Assembly (NCBI RefSeq): GCF_000739085.1
Contig: NZ_CP009110.1
Span: forward strand, 4,588,001 to 4,652,000
Direction of reading: 5' to 3'
Source of the DNA: Amycolatopsis methanolica 239
GTDB lineage: Bacteria > Actinomycetota > Actinomycetes > Mycobacteriales > Pseudonocardiaceae
DNA: 64,000 bases
Shown here: positions 31,599 to 42,039 of the stretch, piece by piece
Position numbering within the stretch: position 1 is the stretch's first letter
How the letters are laid out: each line of letters begins with the position of its first letter
Made by a program: the position numbers and the translations under genes
Notes under the pieces: model-generated
What the model was told of the DNA's origin: nothing
What the model saw: the letters and a program-made list of their open reading frames with translations, nothing else
Databases searched by the model: none

Positions 31599-32972
31599 AT
31601 GACGGTCTCCGTCTTCGACCTCTTCAAGGTCGGCATCGGTCCGTCCAGTTCGCACACGGTCGGCCCGATGCGAGCCGCGTACCTGTTCGCCTCCCGCCTG
31701 GCGGACACCGGTCTCCTGCCGCGCACGGCGGGGCTGCGCTGCGAGCTGTTCGGCTCGCTGGGCGCGACCGGGCACGGGCACGGCAGCGTCAAGGCGGTCG
31801 TGCTGGGGCTGTCCGGGGAGCAGCCGCACCTGGTCGACCCGGTCGCCGCCGAGCCCGCGGTGACCGCGGCCCGGGCGGACGGCGCGATCTCACTGCTCGG
31901 CAAGCACCGGATCGCCTTCTCCGTCGACGAGGACATCGTGCTGCACCGCCGGAAGCGGCTGGACTTCCACAGCAACGGGATGGTGTTCACGGCCTTCGGC
32001 GACGGCGGCGAGGTCCTCGACCGGCGCGAGTACTACTCGGTCGGCGGCGGGTTCGTGCTCGACCAGGACGAGACCGGCCGCCGGGCGCTGGTGCCCGACC
32101 CCACCCCCGTGCGCTACCCGTTCACCACCGCTGACGGGCTGCTGGCCCGCACGCGCGAAACGGGCCTGCGCATCAGCGATCTGATGCTGGCCAACGAGTT
32201 GTCCTGGCGGGGCGAGGCGGAGATCCGCGCCGGGCTGCTGCGGATCTGGTCGGTGATGCGCGAGTGCGTGCACCGCGGCACACACACCGGCGGTGTGCTG
32301 CCGGGCGGGCTGAAGGTGCGCCGCCGCGCCAACGACCTGCGGGAGCGGCTGGAACGCGACTCGGGTGAGCCGGACGCGTTGCACGCGATGGAGTGGGTCA
32401 CCCTGTTCGCCCTCGCGGTGAACGAGGAGAACGCGGCGGGCGGCCGGGTGGTCACCGCGCCCACCAACGGCGCGGCCGGGATCGTGCCCGCGGTGCTGCA
32501 CTACGCGGAGAAGTTCCTGCCCGCCTTCGACGACGACGCGGCCGTGCGGTTCCTGCTCACCGCCGGGGCGATCGGGTCGCTGTTCAAGGAGAACGCCTCG
32601 ATCTCCGGCGCCGAGGTCGGGTGCCAGGGCGAGGTCGGGTCCGCGTGCTCGATGGCCGCGGCCGGTCTCGCGGAGATCATCGGCGGGACCCCGGAGCAGG
32701 TGGAGAACGCGGCCGAGATCGGCATCGAGCACAACCTCGGCCTGACCTGCGATCCGGTGGGCGGGCTCGTGCAGATCCCGTGCATCGAGCGCAACGCGAT
32801 CGCCTCGGTCAAGGCGATCACCGCCGCCCGGATGGCGGTGCGCGGGGACGGCCGCCACCACGTGTCGCTGGACAAGGCCATCAAGACGATGCGCGAGACC
32901 GGCGCCGACATGAAGGACAAGTACAAGGAGACCGCCCGCGGCGGGCTGGCTCTCAACATCGTGGAATGCTGA
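31599..32972 (+). CDS. sdaA: L-serine ammonia-lyase (iron-sulfur type)
   Basis: Single-chain enzyme of 457 residues. The beta domain opens with [20 protein letters not shown]; the alpha domain holds the 4Fe-4S cysteines in [16 protein letters not shown] near 342 and [18 protein letters not shown] near 385. It converts serine to pyruvate and ammonia, the exit to central metabolism for glycine and C1 units from betaine. CAGGAGGG precedes the ATG. purU follows 11 bases later. Confidence 0.95.
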   Translation: MTVSVFDLFKVGIGPSSSHTVGPMRAAYLFASRLADTGLLPRTAGLRCELFGSLGATGHGHGSVKAVVLGLSGEQPHLVDPVAAEPAVTAARADGAISLLGKHRIAFSVDEDIVLHRRKRLDFHSNGMVFTAFGDGGEVLDRREYYSVGGGFVLDQDETGRRALVPDPTPVRYPFTTADGLLARTRETGLRISDLMLANELSWRGEAEIRAGLLRIWSVMRECVHRGTHTGGVLPGGLKVRRRANDLRERLERDSGEPDALHAMEWVTLFALAVNEENAAGGRVVTAPTNGAAGIVPAVLHYAEKFLPAFDDDAAVRFLLTAGAIGSLFKENASISGAEVGCQGEVGSACSMAAAGLAEIIGGTPEQVENAAEIGIEHNLGLTCDPVGGLVQIPCIERNAIASVKAITAARMAVRGDGRHHVSLDKAIKTMRETGADMKDKYKETARGGLALNIVEC

Positions 32973-32983
32973 GGAGACAACCG

Positions 32984-33832
32984 ATGACGCGCTCGTTCAC
33001 GCTCACCCTGGACTGCCCGAACCGGACCGGGATCGTCCACGCCGTCAGCGCCTACCTCGTCGAGCACGGCGGCGACATCGAGGAGTACCAGCAGTTCGAC
33101 GACCCGGTGCGCAAGCGGCTTTTCCTGCGCACCAAGGTCACCACGGACGCCGAGGTGGACCTCGGCGAGCTGTCCCGCGGCTTCGAGCCGGTCGCCGCGG
33201 ATTTCGCCATGTCGTATGCGTTCCACCCGGACCGCAACGCCCGCGTCCTGGTGATGGTGTCCAAGCAGGGCCACTGCCTCAACGACCTCATCTTCCGCTG
33301 GCGCGCGGGCAGCCTGGGCGCGGACATCGTCGCGGTGGTGTCCAATCACGACGATCTTCGCCCGATGGCGGAGGCGGCCGGGTTGCCGTTCCTCCACATC
33401 CCGGTGACCCCGGAGACCAAGCCCCAGGCGGAGGCGCGGCTGCTGGAGGTGGTGGAGGAGTTCGAGGCGGAGCTGGTGGTGCTCGCCCGGTACATGCAGG
33501 TGCTGTCCGACCAGCTGTGCAAGGCGCTGCACGGCCGGGCGATCAACATCCACCACTCGTTCCTGCCCGGGTTCAAGGGCGCGAAGCCCTACCACCAGGC
33601 CTACGACCGGGGAGTGAAGCTCGTCGGCGCGACGGCGCATTACGTGACGCCCGACCTGGACGAGGGCCCGATCATCGAGCAGGAGGTCATCCGCATCGAC
33701 CACACCTACGACCCACGCGCACTGCAAACGGTAGGCCGCGACGCGGAGGCGCTGGCGCTGTCCCGAGCGGTCCGCTGGCACTGCGAACGCCGCGTGCTGC
33801 TCAACGGCAACAGCACCGTGGTCTTCCCCTGA
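32984..33832 (+). CDS. purU: Formyltetrahydrofolate deformylase
   Basis: Protein of 282 residues: an N-terminal ACT domain (TLDCPNRTGIVHAVSAYLVE) and a C-terminal formyltransferase-fold domain. The latter has VSNHDDLRPMAEAAGLPF, INIHHSFLPGFKGAKPYHQA (catalytic His) and TAHYVTPDLDEGPIIEQ (catalytic Asp). It hydrolyses 10-formyl-THF to formate and free THF. With FolD/FchA it regenerates THF for DMGO and SoxA. In the sdaA operon it links C1 release to serine breakdown. Confidence 0.93.
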   Translation: MTRSFTLTLDCPNRTGIVHAVSAYLVEHGGDIEEYQQFDDPVRKRLFLRTKVTTDAEVDLGELSRGFEPVAADFAMSYAFHPDRNARVLVMVSKQGHCLNDLIFRWRAGSLGADIVAVVSNHDDLRPMAEAAGLPFLHIPVTPETKPQAEARLLEVVEEFEAELVVLARYMQVLSDQLCKALHGRAINIHHSFLPGFKGAKPYHQAYDRGVKLVGATAHYVTPDLDEGPIIEQEVIRIDHTYDPRALQTVGRDAEALALSRAVRWHCERRVLLNGNSTVVFP

Positions 33833-34081
33833 CCCGCGACGACCTCGGGCCAGTTGCTGCACGCGGACCGTCGCCCGCTGCAGAGCGCGCGCCGCGCAGC
33901 CGGAGCCCCCGCCAACCGGCCGGCCCGTGCACTATGGACACCCTTCCCGCGGATCCCCAAACGCCAAGGCCGCGATGCCGAGGCACTGCGCTGCCCCGAG
34001 CACTCCGCTGGCACGTGGTCATCCCCCGGCCCCGCGGACCGGCCGGGCCGCGAATGTGCGCGCGGGCGGCCAGGTGGTCCG

Positions 34082-34870
34082 CTACCGGGGCCCGAGGTAG
34101 CCGACGCGGAAGCTGATCTCCTCGGCCCCGGCGACGATCTTCTCCGCGATGTCCGGATAGGACGATGGCTCCATCCGGTACGCCGGCCCGGAGACCGACA
34201 GCGCCGCGATCACGTCCCCGTTCGCGGCGCGGATCGGGGCGGCCACCGCGTTGAGCCCGACCTCCAGCTCCTCCACGGTGCACGCCCAGCCGCGCTCGCG
34301 GACCTGCTCCAGCTCCTCGGCGAGCTTGCCCCGGTCGGTGCGGGTGTTCGGTGTGAACGCGGGCAGCTCGGCCAGCGCGGCTTCCCGGTCGTCGTCGCCT
34401 GCCCAGGCCAGCAGGACCTTGCCACTGGACGTGGCGTGCAGCGGGGTGCGCTGGCCAATCCAGTTCCGCGCGGTCACCGCCGCCGAGCCGTAGACCTGCA
34501 TGATGTTGGTCGCCTGATCCTGGTCCACCACGGCGACGTTCACGGTCTCGTCGAGTTCCGCGGCGAGCCGCTCGCACACCGCGCGGCTCTCCCGCGACAG
34601 GTCGAGCCGGGCCGTGGTGGCCCCGGCAAGGCGCACGATGCCGAACCCGAGGCGGTACTTGCCGCGCTCGCTGACCTGTTCCACCAGCTGCCACGCCTCG
34701 AGCGCGCCGACCAGGCGGAACGCCGTCGACTTGTGCACGTCCAGTTCCTGGGCGATCTCGGTGACGCCGGCCTCGCCCCGTCTGGCCAGGATGTCCAGGA
34801 TGGCGATCGCCCGGTCCACCGACTGGACCTGACTCGCGGACCCGTTCGTAGAGCGCTCGTTGTTCCGCAT
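34082..34870 (-). CDS. IclR-family transcriptional regulator
   Basis: Regulator of 262 residues. Winged helix at about 14-75 (VQSVDRAIAILDILARRGEA, then LDVHKSTAFRLVGALEAW) and IclR effector domain from about 90 (NVAVVDQDQATNIMQVYG, TPLHATSSGKVLLAW, VEELEVGLNAVAAPI). Divergent from the ferredoxin/reductase genes, with dyads in the 120-bp intergenic region. The adjacent genes suggest glycine betaine or a derivative as effector (inference). The 249 bases downstream (33833-34081) hold no gene. Confidence 0.9.
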   Translation of the reverse strand: MRNNERSTNGSASQVQSVDRAIAILDILARRGEAGVTEIAQELDVHKSTAFRLVGALEAWQLVEQVSERGKYRLGFGIVRLAGATTARLDLSRESRAVCERLAAELDETVNVAVVDQDQATNIMQVYGSAAVTARNWIGQRTPLHATSSGKVLLAWAGDDDREAALAELPAFTPNTRTDRGKLAEELEQVRERGWACTVEELEVGLNAVAAPIRAANGDVIAALSVSGPAYRMEPSSYPDIAEKIVAGAEEISFRVGYLGPR

Positions 34871-34942
34871 ACCGCAACTCTACTCACATGACACAATTTC
34901 CCACTTCCAGGCCTTGACCGCTCCCCCCGCACTGCCGCACTC

Positions 34943-34979
34943 TGTTGCGGATAGCACGTGTAGTTGTGCATTACACAAC
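34943..34979. promoter_or_regulatory. Two dyads between iclR and the ferredoxin gene
   Basis: TGTTGCGGATAGCAC (34943-34957) shares its first nine bases with the reverse complement of the dyad at 19600-19618. Next to it is the perfect inverted repeat GTTGTG-CATTA-CACAAC (34963-34979), 11 bases before the ferredoxin ATG. Both fit IclR-type operator size and are placed to control the divergent pair. Confidence 0.5.
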
Positions 34980-34990
34980 GGAGCCGCCTC

Positions 34991-35311
34991 ATGATTTCCG
35001 TCTGCGCTCTCCAGGACCTCCCCGTCGGCGAAGCCGTCCGCATCGAAGCCGAGGTGCCGATCGCGGTGTTCAACGTCGACGGCACGCTGTACGCGATCGA
35101 CGACACCTGCACCCACCAGGACGCCTCGCTGGCCGACGGCTGGCTGGACGGCTGCGCGGTGGAGTGCCCCCTGCACGCCGCCTGCTTCGACCTGCGCACC
35201 GGCATGCCGAGCGGGCCCCCGGCGAAGAAGCCGGTGCGCACGCACGAGGTCGTCGTGGTCGACGGGCAGATCTACGTCAACGTCAACGCGCCGCAGCGGA
35301 TGGGGGTCTGA
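34991..35311 (+). CDS. Rieske [2Fe-2S] ferredoxin
   Basis: Protein of 106 residues with both Rieske boxes: CTHQDASL near 42 and CPLHAACFDLRTG near 61. It resembles the ferredoxins of three-component oxygenases. The likely partner is the betaine monooxygenase at 18404-19561, which has no reductase beside it. The stop overlaps the reductase start (TGATG). ATG at 34991 gives the canonical start ISVCALQDLPVGEAVRIE; an ATG at 34964 lies inside the operator region. Confidence 0.9.
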   Translation: MISVCALQDLPVGEAVRIEAEVPIAVFNVDGTLYAIDDTCTHQDASLADGWLDGCAVECPLHAACFDLRTGMPSGPPAKKPVRTHEVVVVDGQIYVNVNAPQRMGV

Positions 35312-36483
35312 TGCGCGTGATCGCCATCGCCGGCGCGTCGCTGGCCGGCCTGTCCACGGCACGCGCGCTGCGGGAGGCCGGCTTCGACGGGCGGGTGGTC
35401 GTCGTCGGCGACGAGCCGCACCGGCCCTACGACCGGCCGCCGCTGTCGAAGGAGTTCCTCGCCGGCACGATGTCCGCGGCCGACCTGGCGCTGGAGAGCG
35501 ACGACGAGGACCTGGACGCGGACTGGTGCCTGGGCGCACGGGCCGTGGCCCTGGACCCGGCGCTGCGGACGATCGTGCTCGACTCGGGCAAGCGGATCAC
35601 CTGCGACGGCGTCGTCCTGGCGACCGGTGCACGGGCCCGCCGCCTGCCGGGCTCGACGCCGGCGGGTGTGCACACGCTGCGCACCCTGGACGACGCGATC
35701 GCGCTACGGGCGGAGCTCGTCCCGGGCGCGCGGCTGGTGGTGATCGGAGCCGGGTTCATCGGCGCCGAAGTGGCCTCGACCGCGCGCGGGCTCGGCCTGG
35801 CGGTCACGGTGGTCGAACAGCAGGCCGTGCCGCTCGCCGGGCCGCTCGGCGCCGAGCTGGGCGGCGTGTGCGCGGCGTTGCACGGCGAGCACGGGGTCGA
35901 GCTGATCACCGGCGTCGGCGTGGCCGGGCTGACCGGCGCGAAACGGGTGCGGTCGGTGCACCTGACCGACGGCCGCGAACTGCCTGCCGACGTCGTGGTG
36001 GTGGGCGTCGGCGCGGTGCCGAACACCGAGTGGCTGGCCGGGTCCGGTTTGGACGCGGAGCGGGGCGTGCGCACGGACGCGCGGTGCGCGACCGGCATCC
36101 CGTCCGTGGTGGCGGTCGGCGACTGCGCGGTGTCGCACAACCCGTTCGCCGACGCCGAGATCCGGCTCGAACACTGGACCAACGCGCTGGAGCAACCGGC
36201 CACCGCCGCGGCGACCCTGCTCGGACACGAGCAGCTGCCCGGCCCGCGCGCGCCCTACTTCTGGTCGGATCAGTACGGGGCGCGCCTGCAGTTCGCGGGC
36301 CACCGCCGCGACGGCGACCGGATGGAAGTCGTCGACGGCGACCCGGCGGCGCGCCGGTTCACCGCCGTGTTCCGGCGGGGCGACCGCCCGGTGGCGGTGT
36401 TCGCGATGAACCAGCCGAAGGTGTTCGGCCGCTGGCGCCGCGAGCTGCGCGCCACCGCTCCGGAACCGGTCGCGGGCCGGTAA
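35311..36483 (+). CDS. NAD(P)/FAD-dependent ferredoxin reductase
   Basis: Protein of 390 residues of the rubredoxin/putidaredoxin reductase type. FAD motif IAGASLAGLSTARALREAGF, PYDRPPLSKEFLAG near 38, NAD motif VVIGAGFIGAEVASTARGLG near 146, and VVAVGDCA near 265. It passes electrons from NAD(P)H to the Rieske ferredoxin, completing an oxygenase electron chain. In Pseudomonas GbcB is a single flavin/ferredoxin protein, so the split ferredoxin plus reductase is a different arrangement. Confidence 0.9.
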   Translation: MRVIAIAGASLAGLSTARALREAGFDGRVVVVGDEPHRPYDRPPLSKEFLAGTMSAADLALESDDEDLDADWCLGARAVALDPALRTIVLDSGKRITCDGVVLATGARARRLPGSTPAGVHTLRTLDDAIALRAELVPGARLVVIGAGFIGAEVASTARGLGLAVTVVEQQAVPLAGPLGAELGGVCAALHGEHGVELITGVGVAGLTGAKRVRSVHLTDGRELPADVVVVGVGAVPNTEWLAGSGLDAERGVRTDARCATGIPSVVAVGDCAVSHNPFADAEIRLEHWTNALEQPATAAATLLGHEQLPGPRAPYFWSDQYGARLQFAGHRRDGDRMEVVDGDPAARRFTAVFRRGDRPVAVFAMNQPKVFGRWRRELRATAPEPVAGR

Positions 36484-36487
36484 CGAC

Positions 36488-37075
36488 TCAGGAGGCAGGA
36501 CCGGCGATCGCGCGGCGGAACAGCGCCTCGATGTCCGAAGGGGACGGTGTGCCGTCCGCGATCGCCAACTGCATCAGCAAACCGCAGAACAGCCCCGCGA
36601 GCAGGCGCCCGGTCAGCGCGTCCGTCCGGGAGCCGAACAGCTCGACCAGCGCGTCGTCCCACGCCGCGCTCACCGGCCGCAGCCGGGGCCGGTGCATGGC
36701 CGCCACGTAGAGGTCGTACTCGACCACCGTGTGCGGGCCCTCGTCACGCACGTACCGCATCACCAGCTCCGCCAGCGCGGCCGCGAAGTCCGCGTCCGGC
36801 GGCACGCCGCGCTCCCACTCCCGCAGGCGGCGGACGTTGTCCTCGGCCGCCTGGCTCAGCGCGACCTCGAGCAGGTCGTCCAGCGTCCGGAAGTGGTACG
36901 TGGTCGAGCCCAGCGGCACCCCCGCGGCCGCGGCGACCGCCCGGTGCGTCAGCCCGTCGATCCCCCGCTCCGCCACCACGTCGATGGCGGCGCGCGCGAT
37001 CTTCGTGCGCCGTCCGGGATCGTTGGGACGCTGCCGGCGCGATCCGGCCGTCTGCCCAGACACCACCGCGCACAC
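36488..37075 (-). CDS. TetR-family regulator, BetI-like position
   Basis: TetR regulator of 195 residues. The helix-turn-helix spans about 22-68 (KIARAAIDVVAERGIDGLTH, then VAAAAGVPLGSTTYHFRTLD). The C-terminal ligand domain is short and not assigned. It is divergent from betB, with a 20-bp imperfect palindrome in between, which is the arrangement of BetI, the choline-responsive repressor. Sequence similarity to BetI itself was not tested. The start is GTG at 37075; GTG codons a few residues further in are possible. Confidence 0.85.
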   Translation of the reverse strand: MCAVVSGQTAGSRRQRPNDPGRRTKIARAAIDVVAERGIDGLTHRAVAAAAGVPLGSTTYHFRTLDDLLEVALSQAAEDNVRRLREWERGVPPDADFAAALAELVMRYVRDEGPHTVVEYDLYVAAMHRPRLRPVSAAWDDALVELFGSRTDALTGRLLAGLFCGLLMQLAIADGTPSPSDIEALFRRAIAGPAS

Positions 37076-37118
37076 CCCTCACCTGCGAAGACACCCGGTT
37101 AACACGATCGTAGCCGAC

Positions 37119-37138
37119 GAGTATGGACATCCGTACTC
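37119..37138. promoter_or_regulatory. TetR-type operator between regulator and betB
   Basis: GAGTATGGACATCCGTACTC is a 20-bp palindrome (9 of 10 pairs match). It lies 43 bases before the regulator start and 86 bases before betB, in a position to control both directions. Confidence 0.6.
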
Positions 37139-37224
37139 ACTCTCATGTACAAATGTACGCACTGACGTGCCGCGCATCACATTCCCCGCGCCGGCGTTGC
37201 CCGCTACCGCATCGGAAAGGGCTC

Positions 37225-38694
37225 ATGAAGGACCTGTACATCGACGGGAACTGGACCGAGGGGCGCGACGGGTCCCGCACCGACGTCCGCAACCCCTACG
37301 ACGCCTCGGTCATCCAGACGGTCGCCCTCGCCGCGCCCGAGGACGTCGACCGGGCCGTCACCGCCGCGCGAGCGGCGTTCCGCCCCGGCTCACCGTGGCG
37401 CCGCACCACCGCGGGCGAACGCGCCGAACTGCTCCACCGCATCGCCGACCTGCTGGTCCGCGACCGCGAGGACATCGCCCGCACGGAAACCCTCGACACC
37501 GGCAAGACCCTCGCCGAGGGCCGCATCGACGTCGACGATGTGGTCGCGGTGTTCCGCTACTACGCCGCGGCGATCGCGCAGGAAGCCGGGCGCGTGGTGG
37601 ACACCGGCAACCCGGCCGCGATCAGCCGGATCGTGCACGAGCCGGTGGGCGTCTGCGCGTTGATCGCCCCGTGGAACTACCCGCTGCTGCAGATCTCCTG
37701 GAAGATCGCCCCCGCGCTGGCCGCGGGGAACACGATGGTGCTCAAACCGAGCGAGCTCACCCCGCTGACCACCATCCGGCTCGTCGCGCTCGCCGAGGAG
37801 GCCGGTGTGCCGCCGGGCGTGGTCAACCTGCTGCTCGGCCCTGGCGCGGTCGGCGCGGCGATGGTCGAGCACCCCGGCGTCGACCTCGTGTCGTTCACCG
37901 GCGGGCTGGCGACCGGCGAGAAGATCATGGCCGCCGCGGCGCGCGGCGTCCGCCGGGTGGCGCTGGAGCTCGGCGGCAAGAACCCCAACGTGGTCTTCGA
38001 CGACGCCGACTTCGACACCGCCGTCGACCACGCCCTCAACGCCGCGTTCGTCCACTCCGGACAGGTCTGCTCGGCGGGCGCCCGGCTGATCGTGCAGAAC
38101 GGGATCCACGACCGGTTCGTCGGCGAGCTCGCCCGGCGCGCCGAGCGGATCCGGCTGGGCAACGGGCTCGACCCCGGCACCGAGTGCGGTCCGCTCATCT
38201 CCGCGCAGCACCGCGCGAAGGTCGAGGGCTACATCGCCGGGGCGATCGCCGAGGGCGCCACCCTGCACGCCGGCGGCGCGCGGCCGGAAGATCCCGCGCT
38301 GCGCCACGGTTTCTTCCTCCGGCCGACCGTGTTCGGCGACTGCACCCGCGACATGGCCGTGGTGCGCGAGGAAGTGTTCGGCCCGGTCGTCACGGTGGAA
38401 CGGTTCGCCACCGAGGCGGAGGCCGTCGAGCTGGCCAACGACACCGACTACGGCCTCGCCGGCGCGGTGTGGACCTCCGACGCCGGCCGCGCCCAGCGCG
38501 TGGCCGGGGCGCTGCGCCACGGCACGGTCTGGATCAACGACTACCACCCGTACCTGCCCCAGGCGGAGTGGGGCGGCTTCGGCAAGTCCGGCATCGGCCG
38601 CGAACTGGGCCCGTCCGGCCTGCACGAGTACCGCGAGACCAAGCACATCTACCACAACATCGATCCCCGGCCGCAGCACTGGTTCAAGGGCTGA
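37225..38694 (+). CDS. betB: Betaine aldehyde dehydrogenase
   Basis: Aldehyde dehydrogenase of 489 residues. NAD motif FTGGLATGEKIM near 225, catalytic Glu in LELGGKNPNVVF near 250 and catalytic Cys in FVHSGQVCSAG near 285. ALIAPWNYPLLQ near 145 binds cofactor. It oxidises betaine aldehyde to glycine betaine. GAAAGG lies seven bases before ATG 37225; the longer upstream frame runs through the operator region. The name rests on the adjacent choline dehydrogenase and BetI-like regulator. Confidence 0.88.
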   Translation: MKDLYIDGNWTEGRDGSRTDVRNPYDASVIQTVALAAPEDVDRAVTAARAAFRPGSPWRRTTAGERAELLHRIADLLVRDREDIARTETLDTGKTLAEGRIDVDDVVAVFRYYAAAIAQEAGRVVDTGNPAAISRIVHEPVGVCALIAPWNYPLLQISWKIAPALAAGNTMVLKPSELTPLTTIRLVALAEEAGVPPGVVNLLLGPGAVGAAMVEHPGVDLVSFTGGLATGEKIMAAAARGVRRVALELGGKNPNVVFDDADFDTAVDHALNAAFVHSGQVCSAGARLIVQNGIHDRFVGELARRAERIRLGNGLDPGTECGPLISAQHRAKVEGYIAGAIAEGATLHAGGARPEDPALRHGFFLRPTVFGDCTRDMAVVREEVFGPVVTVERFATEAEAVELANDTDYGLAGAVWTSDAGRAQRVAGALRHGTVWINDYHPYLPQAEWGGFGKSGIGRELGPSGLHEYRETKHIYHNIDPRPQHWFKG

Positions 38695-38739
38695 CCGGGA
38701 CTCCCCTCTCCACGCCGCAGTACTGAAGAGGAGGCGCGC

Positions 38740-40260
38740 GTGAGCACCAGCAACGACCACGGACTGTCCGAGTTCGGGTACCGGCAGTCCCTCGACCGCA
38801 GCATCGGCAAGTTCGCGAGTTTCGCCGCCGGGGTCAGCTACATCTCCATCCTCACCGGCACGTTCCAGCTGTTCTACTTCGGGTTCGGCACCGGCGGGCC
38901 GGCCTACTGGTGGTCCTGGCCGATGGTCTTCGCCGGGCAGATCGCCGTGGCCCTGTGCTTCGCCGAGCTGGCCGCCCGCTACCCGGTCGCCGGTTCGGTC
39001 TACAACTGGTCGAAGAGACTCGCCGGGCCCACCACGTCGTGGCTGGCCGGCTGGATGATGTTCACCGCCTCCGTGGTCACCCTGGCCGGCGTGGTGCTGG
39101 CCTACCAGGTCACGCTGCCACAGCTGTGGTCCGGCTTCCAGCTGATCGGCGACGGCGGCGGCGCACACGACTTCGGGATCTCCGCGGTGATCTGGGGCGC
39201 CGTGCTGATCCTGTTCACCACGGTGGTCAACGCCTTCGGCGTCAAGCTGATGGCACGCATCAACAGCATCGGCGTGTTCATCGAGCTGATCGCGGCGGTC
39301 CTGCTGGTCGTCATCCTCGCGGTGAACGTGGTGCGCGGTCCCGGTGTCTTCGTCGACACGCACGGGCTCGGCGAGGGGCACACCGGTGGCTACGCCGGCG
39401 TGTTCCTGGTGGCCGCGATCGCCTCGGCCTACGTCATGTACGGCTTCGACACGGCGAGTTCGCTGGGCGAGGAGACCGTCAACCCGCGGCGCACCGCGCC
39501 GGTGGCGATCCTGCGCGCGGTCATCGCGTCGTTCGTGATCGGCGGGCTGATCCTGCTGTTCGCCATCATGGCCGCGCCCGACCTGTCCGATCCGCGGCTG
39601 AGCACGTCGTCGGGCGGGCTGCAGCTGATCGTGCTGCAGGTGCTCGGCGGGCCGTTGGGCAAGGTGTTCCTGTGCTGCATCGTCGTCGCCATCACGGTGT
39701 GCGCGCTGGCCGTGCACACCGCCGGGATCCGGCTGATGTTCGCGATGGCCAGGGACAACGCCCTGCCGTTCGGGGTGCGGCTGGCCCGGATCAACGCCAA
39801 GACCGGCACCCCGGTGGTCGCGGCGATCCTCATCGGCGCGGTCGCGGTGGCGATCCTGCTGGTCAACATCGGCACGCCGCAGATCTTCACCGCGGTCACC
39901 AGCGTCGCGGTGGTGATGATCTACCTGGCCTACCTGCTGGTGACGGTGCCGATGCTGGTCAAGCGGGTGCGCGGCGGGTGGTCGGGCCGCGACGCGGGCG
40001 GTCACTTCTCGCTCGGCCGGTTCGGACTGCCGGTCAACATGGTCGCCGTGCTGTGGGGCGCCGGGATGTCCGTGAACCTGGCGTGGCCGCGCGAGCAGAT
40101 CTACGGCGGCGGGGTGCTGCGCTGGATGGCCCTGATCTTCATCGGGATCGTCGCCGCGATCGGCCTGGCGTGGTTCCGGCTCCGCGGCTGCCGCCGCCTC
40201 GGCACGCTCCCCGAACACCAGGCCGACCGCGGCGACCGGCTCGTCGACGAGCTTTCCTGA
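38740..40260 (+). CDS. APC-superfamily amino acid/amine permease
   Basis: Membrane protein of 506 residues with about 12 helices. The first helix region is [20 protein letters not shown]; the APC consensus is seen in [20 protein letters not shown] and [20 protein letters not shown]. It sits between betB and betA, so choline or a related amine is the probable substrate. Choline importers in bet operons are usually BCCT or ABC types, so an APC permease here is unusual. GTG start with GAGGAG upstream. Confidence 0.85.
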   Translation: MSTSNDHGLSEFGYRQSLDRSIGKFASFAAGVSYISILTGTFQLFYFGFGTGGPAYWWSWPMVFAGQIAVALCFAELAARYPVAGSVYNWSKRLAGPTTSWLAGWMMFTASVVTLAGVVLAYQVTLPQLWSGFQLIGDGGGAHDFGISAVIWGAVLILFTTVVNAFGVKLMARINSIGVFIELIAAVLLVVILAVNVVRGPGVFVDTHGLGEGHTGGYAGVFLVAAIASAYVMYGFDTASSLGEETVNPRRTAPVAILRAVIASFVIGGLILLFAIMAAPDLSDPRLSTSSGGLQLIVLQVLGGPLGKVFLCCIVVAITVCALAVHTAGIRLMFAMARDNALPFGVRLARINAKTGTPVVAAILIGAVAVAILLVNIGTPQIFTAVTSVAVVMIYLAYLLVTVPMLVKRVRGGWSGRDAGGHFSLGRFGLPVNMVAVLWGAGMSVNLAWPREQIYGGGVLRWMALIFIGIVAAIGLAWFRLRGCRRLGTLPEHQADRGDRLVDELS

Positions 40261-40271
40261 GGAGGACGAAC

Positions 40272-41930
40272 GTGAGCACCGAGAACTACGACTTCATCAT
40301 CGTCGGCGGCGGCTCGGCCGGGTGCGTGCTGGCCAACCGGCTCTCGGCCGACCCGAAGGTGAAGGTGCTGGTGCTGGAGGCAGGCCGGCCGGACGCCAAG
40401 TGGGACGTGTTCGTGCACATGCCCGCCGCGCTGACCTTCCCGATCGGCAGCCGCTTCTACGACTGGGGCTACCGCAGCGAACCCGAGCCGTTCATGAACC
40501 GGCGGCGCATCTACCACGCGCGCGGCAAGATCCTCGGCGGGTCGAGCAGCATCAATGGCATGATCTTCCAGCGGGGCAACCCGATGGACTACGAACGGTG
40601 GGCCGCCGACCCGGGGATGTCCGGCTGGGACTACGCGCACTGCCTGCCCTATTTCCAGCGCATGGAGAACTGCCTCGCCGATCCACCGGACGGGCGCTGG
40701 CGCGGGCACGACGGCCCGCTGGAGCTGGAACGCGGACCGGCGTCGAACCCGTTGTTCCAGGCGTTCTTCGAAGCCGCCGAACAAGCCGGGTACCCGCGCA
40801 CGGACGACGTGAACGGCTACCGGCAGGAGGGGTTCGCACCCTTCGACCGGAACGTGCGCCGCGGCCGCAGGCTCTCCGCCGCCCGCGCCTACCTGCACCC
40901 GGTGCGGCACCGGAAGAACCTGACCGTGCAGACCCGCGCGTTCGTGTCGCAGGTCCTGTTTCGCGGCAACCGCGCCGTCGGGGTCGAGTACTCGACCGGG
41001 CGGAGCGCGCCGCGCGAGGTGTACGGCAAGGAGGTCGTGCTGTGCGGCGGAGCGATCAACACGCCGCAACTGCTGCAGCTGTCGGGCGTGGGCAACGCGG
41101 CCGAGCTGCGCCGGCTCGGCATCGACGTGGTCCACGACCTGCCCGGCGTCGGTGAGAACCTGCAGGACCACCTCGAGGTGTACATCCAGTACGCCTGCAA
41201 GGAACCGGTGTCGATGCAGCCGCACCTGGCGACGTGGAAGCGCCCGCTGATCGGCGCGCAGTGGTTGTTCCTGCGGTCCGGCCCGGGCGCCACGAACCAC
41301 TTCGAGGGCGGCGGTTTCGTGCGCAGCAACGACACCGTGGCCTACCCGAACCTGATGTTCCACTTCCTGCCGATCGCGATCCGCTACGACGGCTCGGTGC
41401 CCGCCGGTGGGCACGGCTACCAGGTCCACGTGGGACCGATGTACGCCGACACGCGCGGCAGCGTGAAGATCACGTCCACGGATCCGCGGCGGCACCCGGC
41501 GCTGCGGTTCAACTACCTGTCCACCGAGAACGACCGGCGCGAGTGGGTGGAGGCCGTGCGGGTGGCCCGCAAGATCCTCAACCAGCCCGCGCTGGACCGC
41601 TACAACGGCGGCGAGATCTCCCCCGGCCCCGGCGTGGAGACCGACGAACAGATCCTGGACTGGGTGGCGAAGGACGCGGAGACCGCGCTGCACCCGTCCT
41701 GCACGGCGAAGATGGGCGTCGACGACATGTCCGTTGTGGACCCTGGGTCGATGCGGGTGCACGGGACGGAGAGCCTGCGCGTCGTCGACGCCTCGGTGAT
41801 GCCCTACATCACCAACGGCAACATCTACGCGCCGGTGATCATGACCGCGGAGAAGGCGGCGGACCTGATCCTCGGCAACACCCCGCTGGCGCCGATCAAG
41901 GAGCCCTTCTACCGGCATACCACCGGCTGA
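40272..41930 (+). CDS. betA: Choline dehydrogenase (GMC oxidoreductase)
   Basis: GMC flavoprotein of 552 residues. FAD motif [19 protein letters not shown] at the start, GMC signature [20 protein letters not shown] near 85, second signature [15 protein letters not shown] near 258, and active-site His in [10 protein letters not shown] near 475. It oxidises choline to betaine aldehyde at the membrane. It is the last gene of the betB-permease-betA operon (GGAGGA before GTG start). Confidence 0.9.
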   Translation: MSTENYDFIIVGGGSAGCVLANRLSADPKVKVLVLEAGRPDAKWDVFVHMPAALTFPIGSRFYDWGYRSEPEPFMNRRRIYHARGKILGGSSSINGMIFQRGNPMDYERWAADPGMSGWDYAHCLPYFQRMENCLADPPDGRWRGHDGPLELERGPASNPLFQAFFEAAEQAGYPRTDDVNGYRQEGFAPFDRNVRRGRRLSAARAYLHPVRHRKNLTVQTRAFVSQVLFRGNRAVGVEYSTGRSAPREVYGKEVVLCGGAINTPQLLQLSGVGNAAELRRLGIDVVHDLPGVGENLQDHLEVYIQYACKEPVSMQPHLATWKRPLIGAQWLFLRSGPGATNHFEGGGFVRSNDTVAYPNLMFHFLPIAIRYDGSVPAGGHGYQVHVGPMYADTRGSVKITSTDPRRHPALRFNYLSTENDRREWVEAVRVARKILNQPALDRYNGGEISPGPGVETDEQILDWVAKDAETALHPSCTAKMGVDDMSVVDPGSMRVHGTESLRVVDASVMPYITNGNIYAPVIMTAEKAADLILGNTPLAPIKEPFYRHTTG

Positions 41931-42039
41931 GGGGCACGCGGGCGTGGGTCGGCACCGTCCGCTCCACGCCGGTCCCAGCGGCGGTGTTCATGCCGACTCC
42001 AGTCGCCTACGACTGCCAGCCAGGAGGTGGTGGTCCGGA

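Noticed and set aside
37390-40218. Minus-strand open frame of over 900 codons
   Set aside because: Antisense to betB and the permease; His/Gln/Asp/Arg low-complexity translation.
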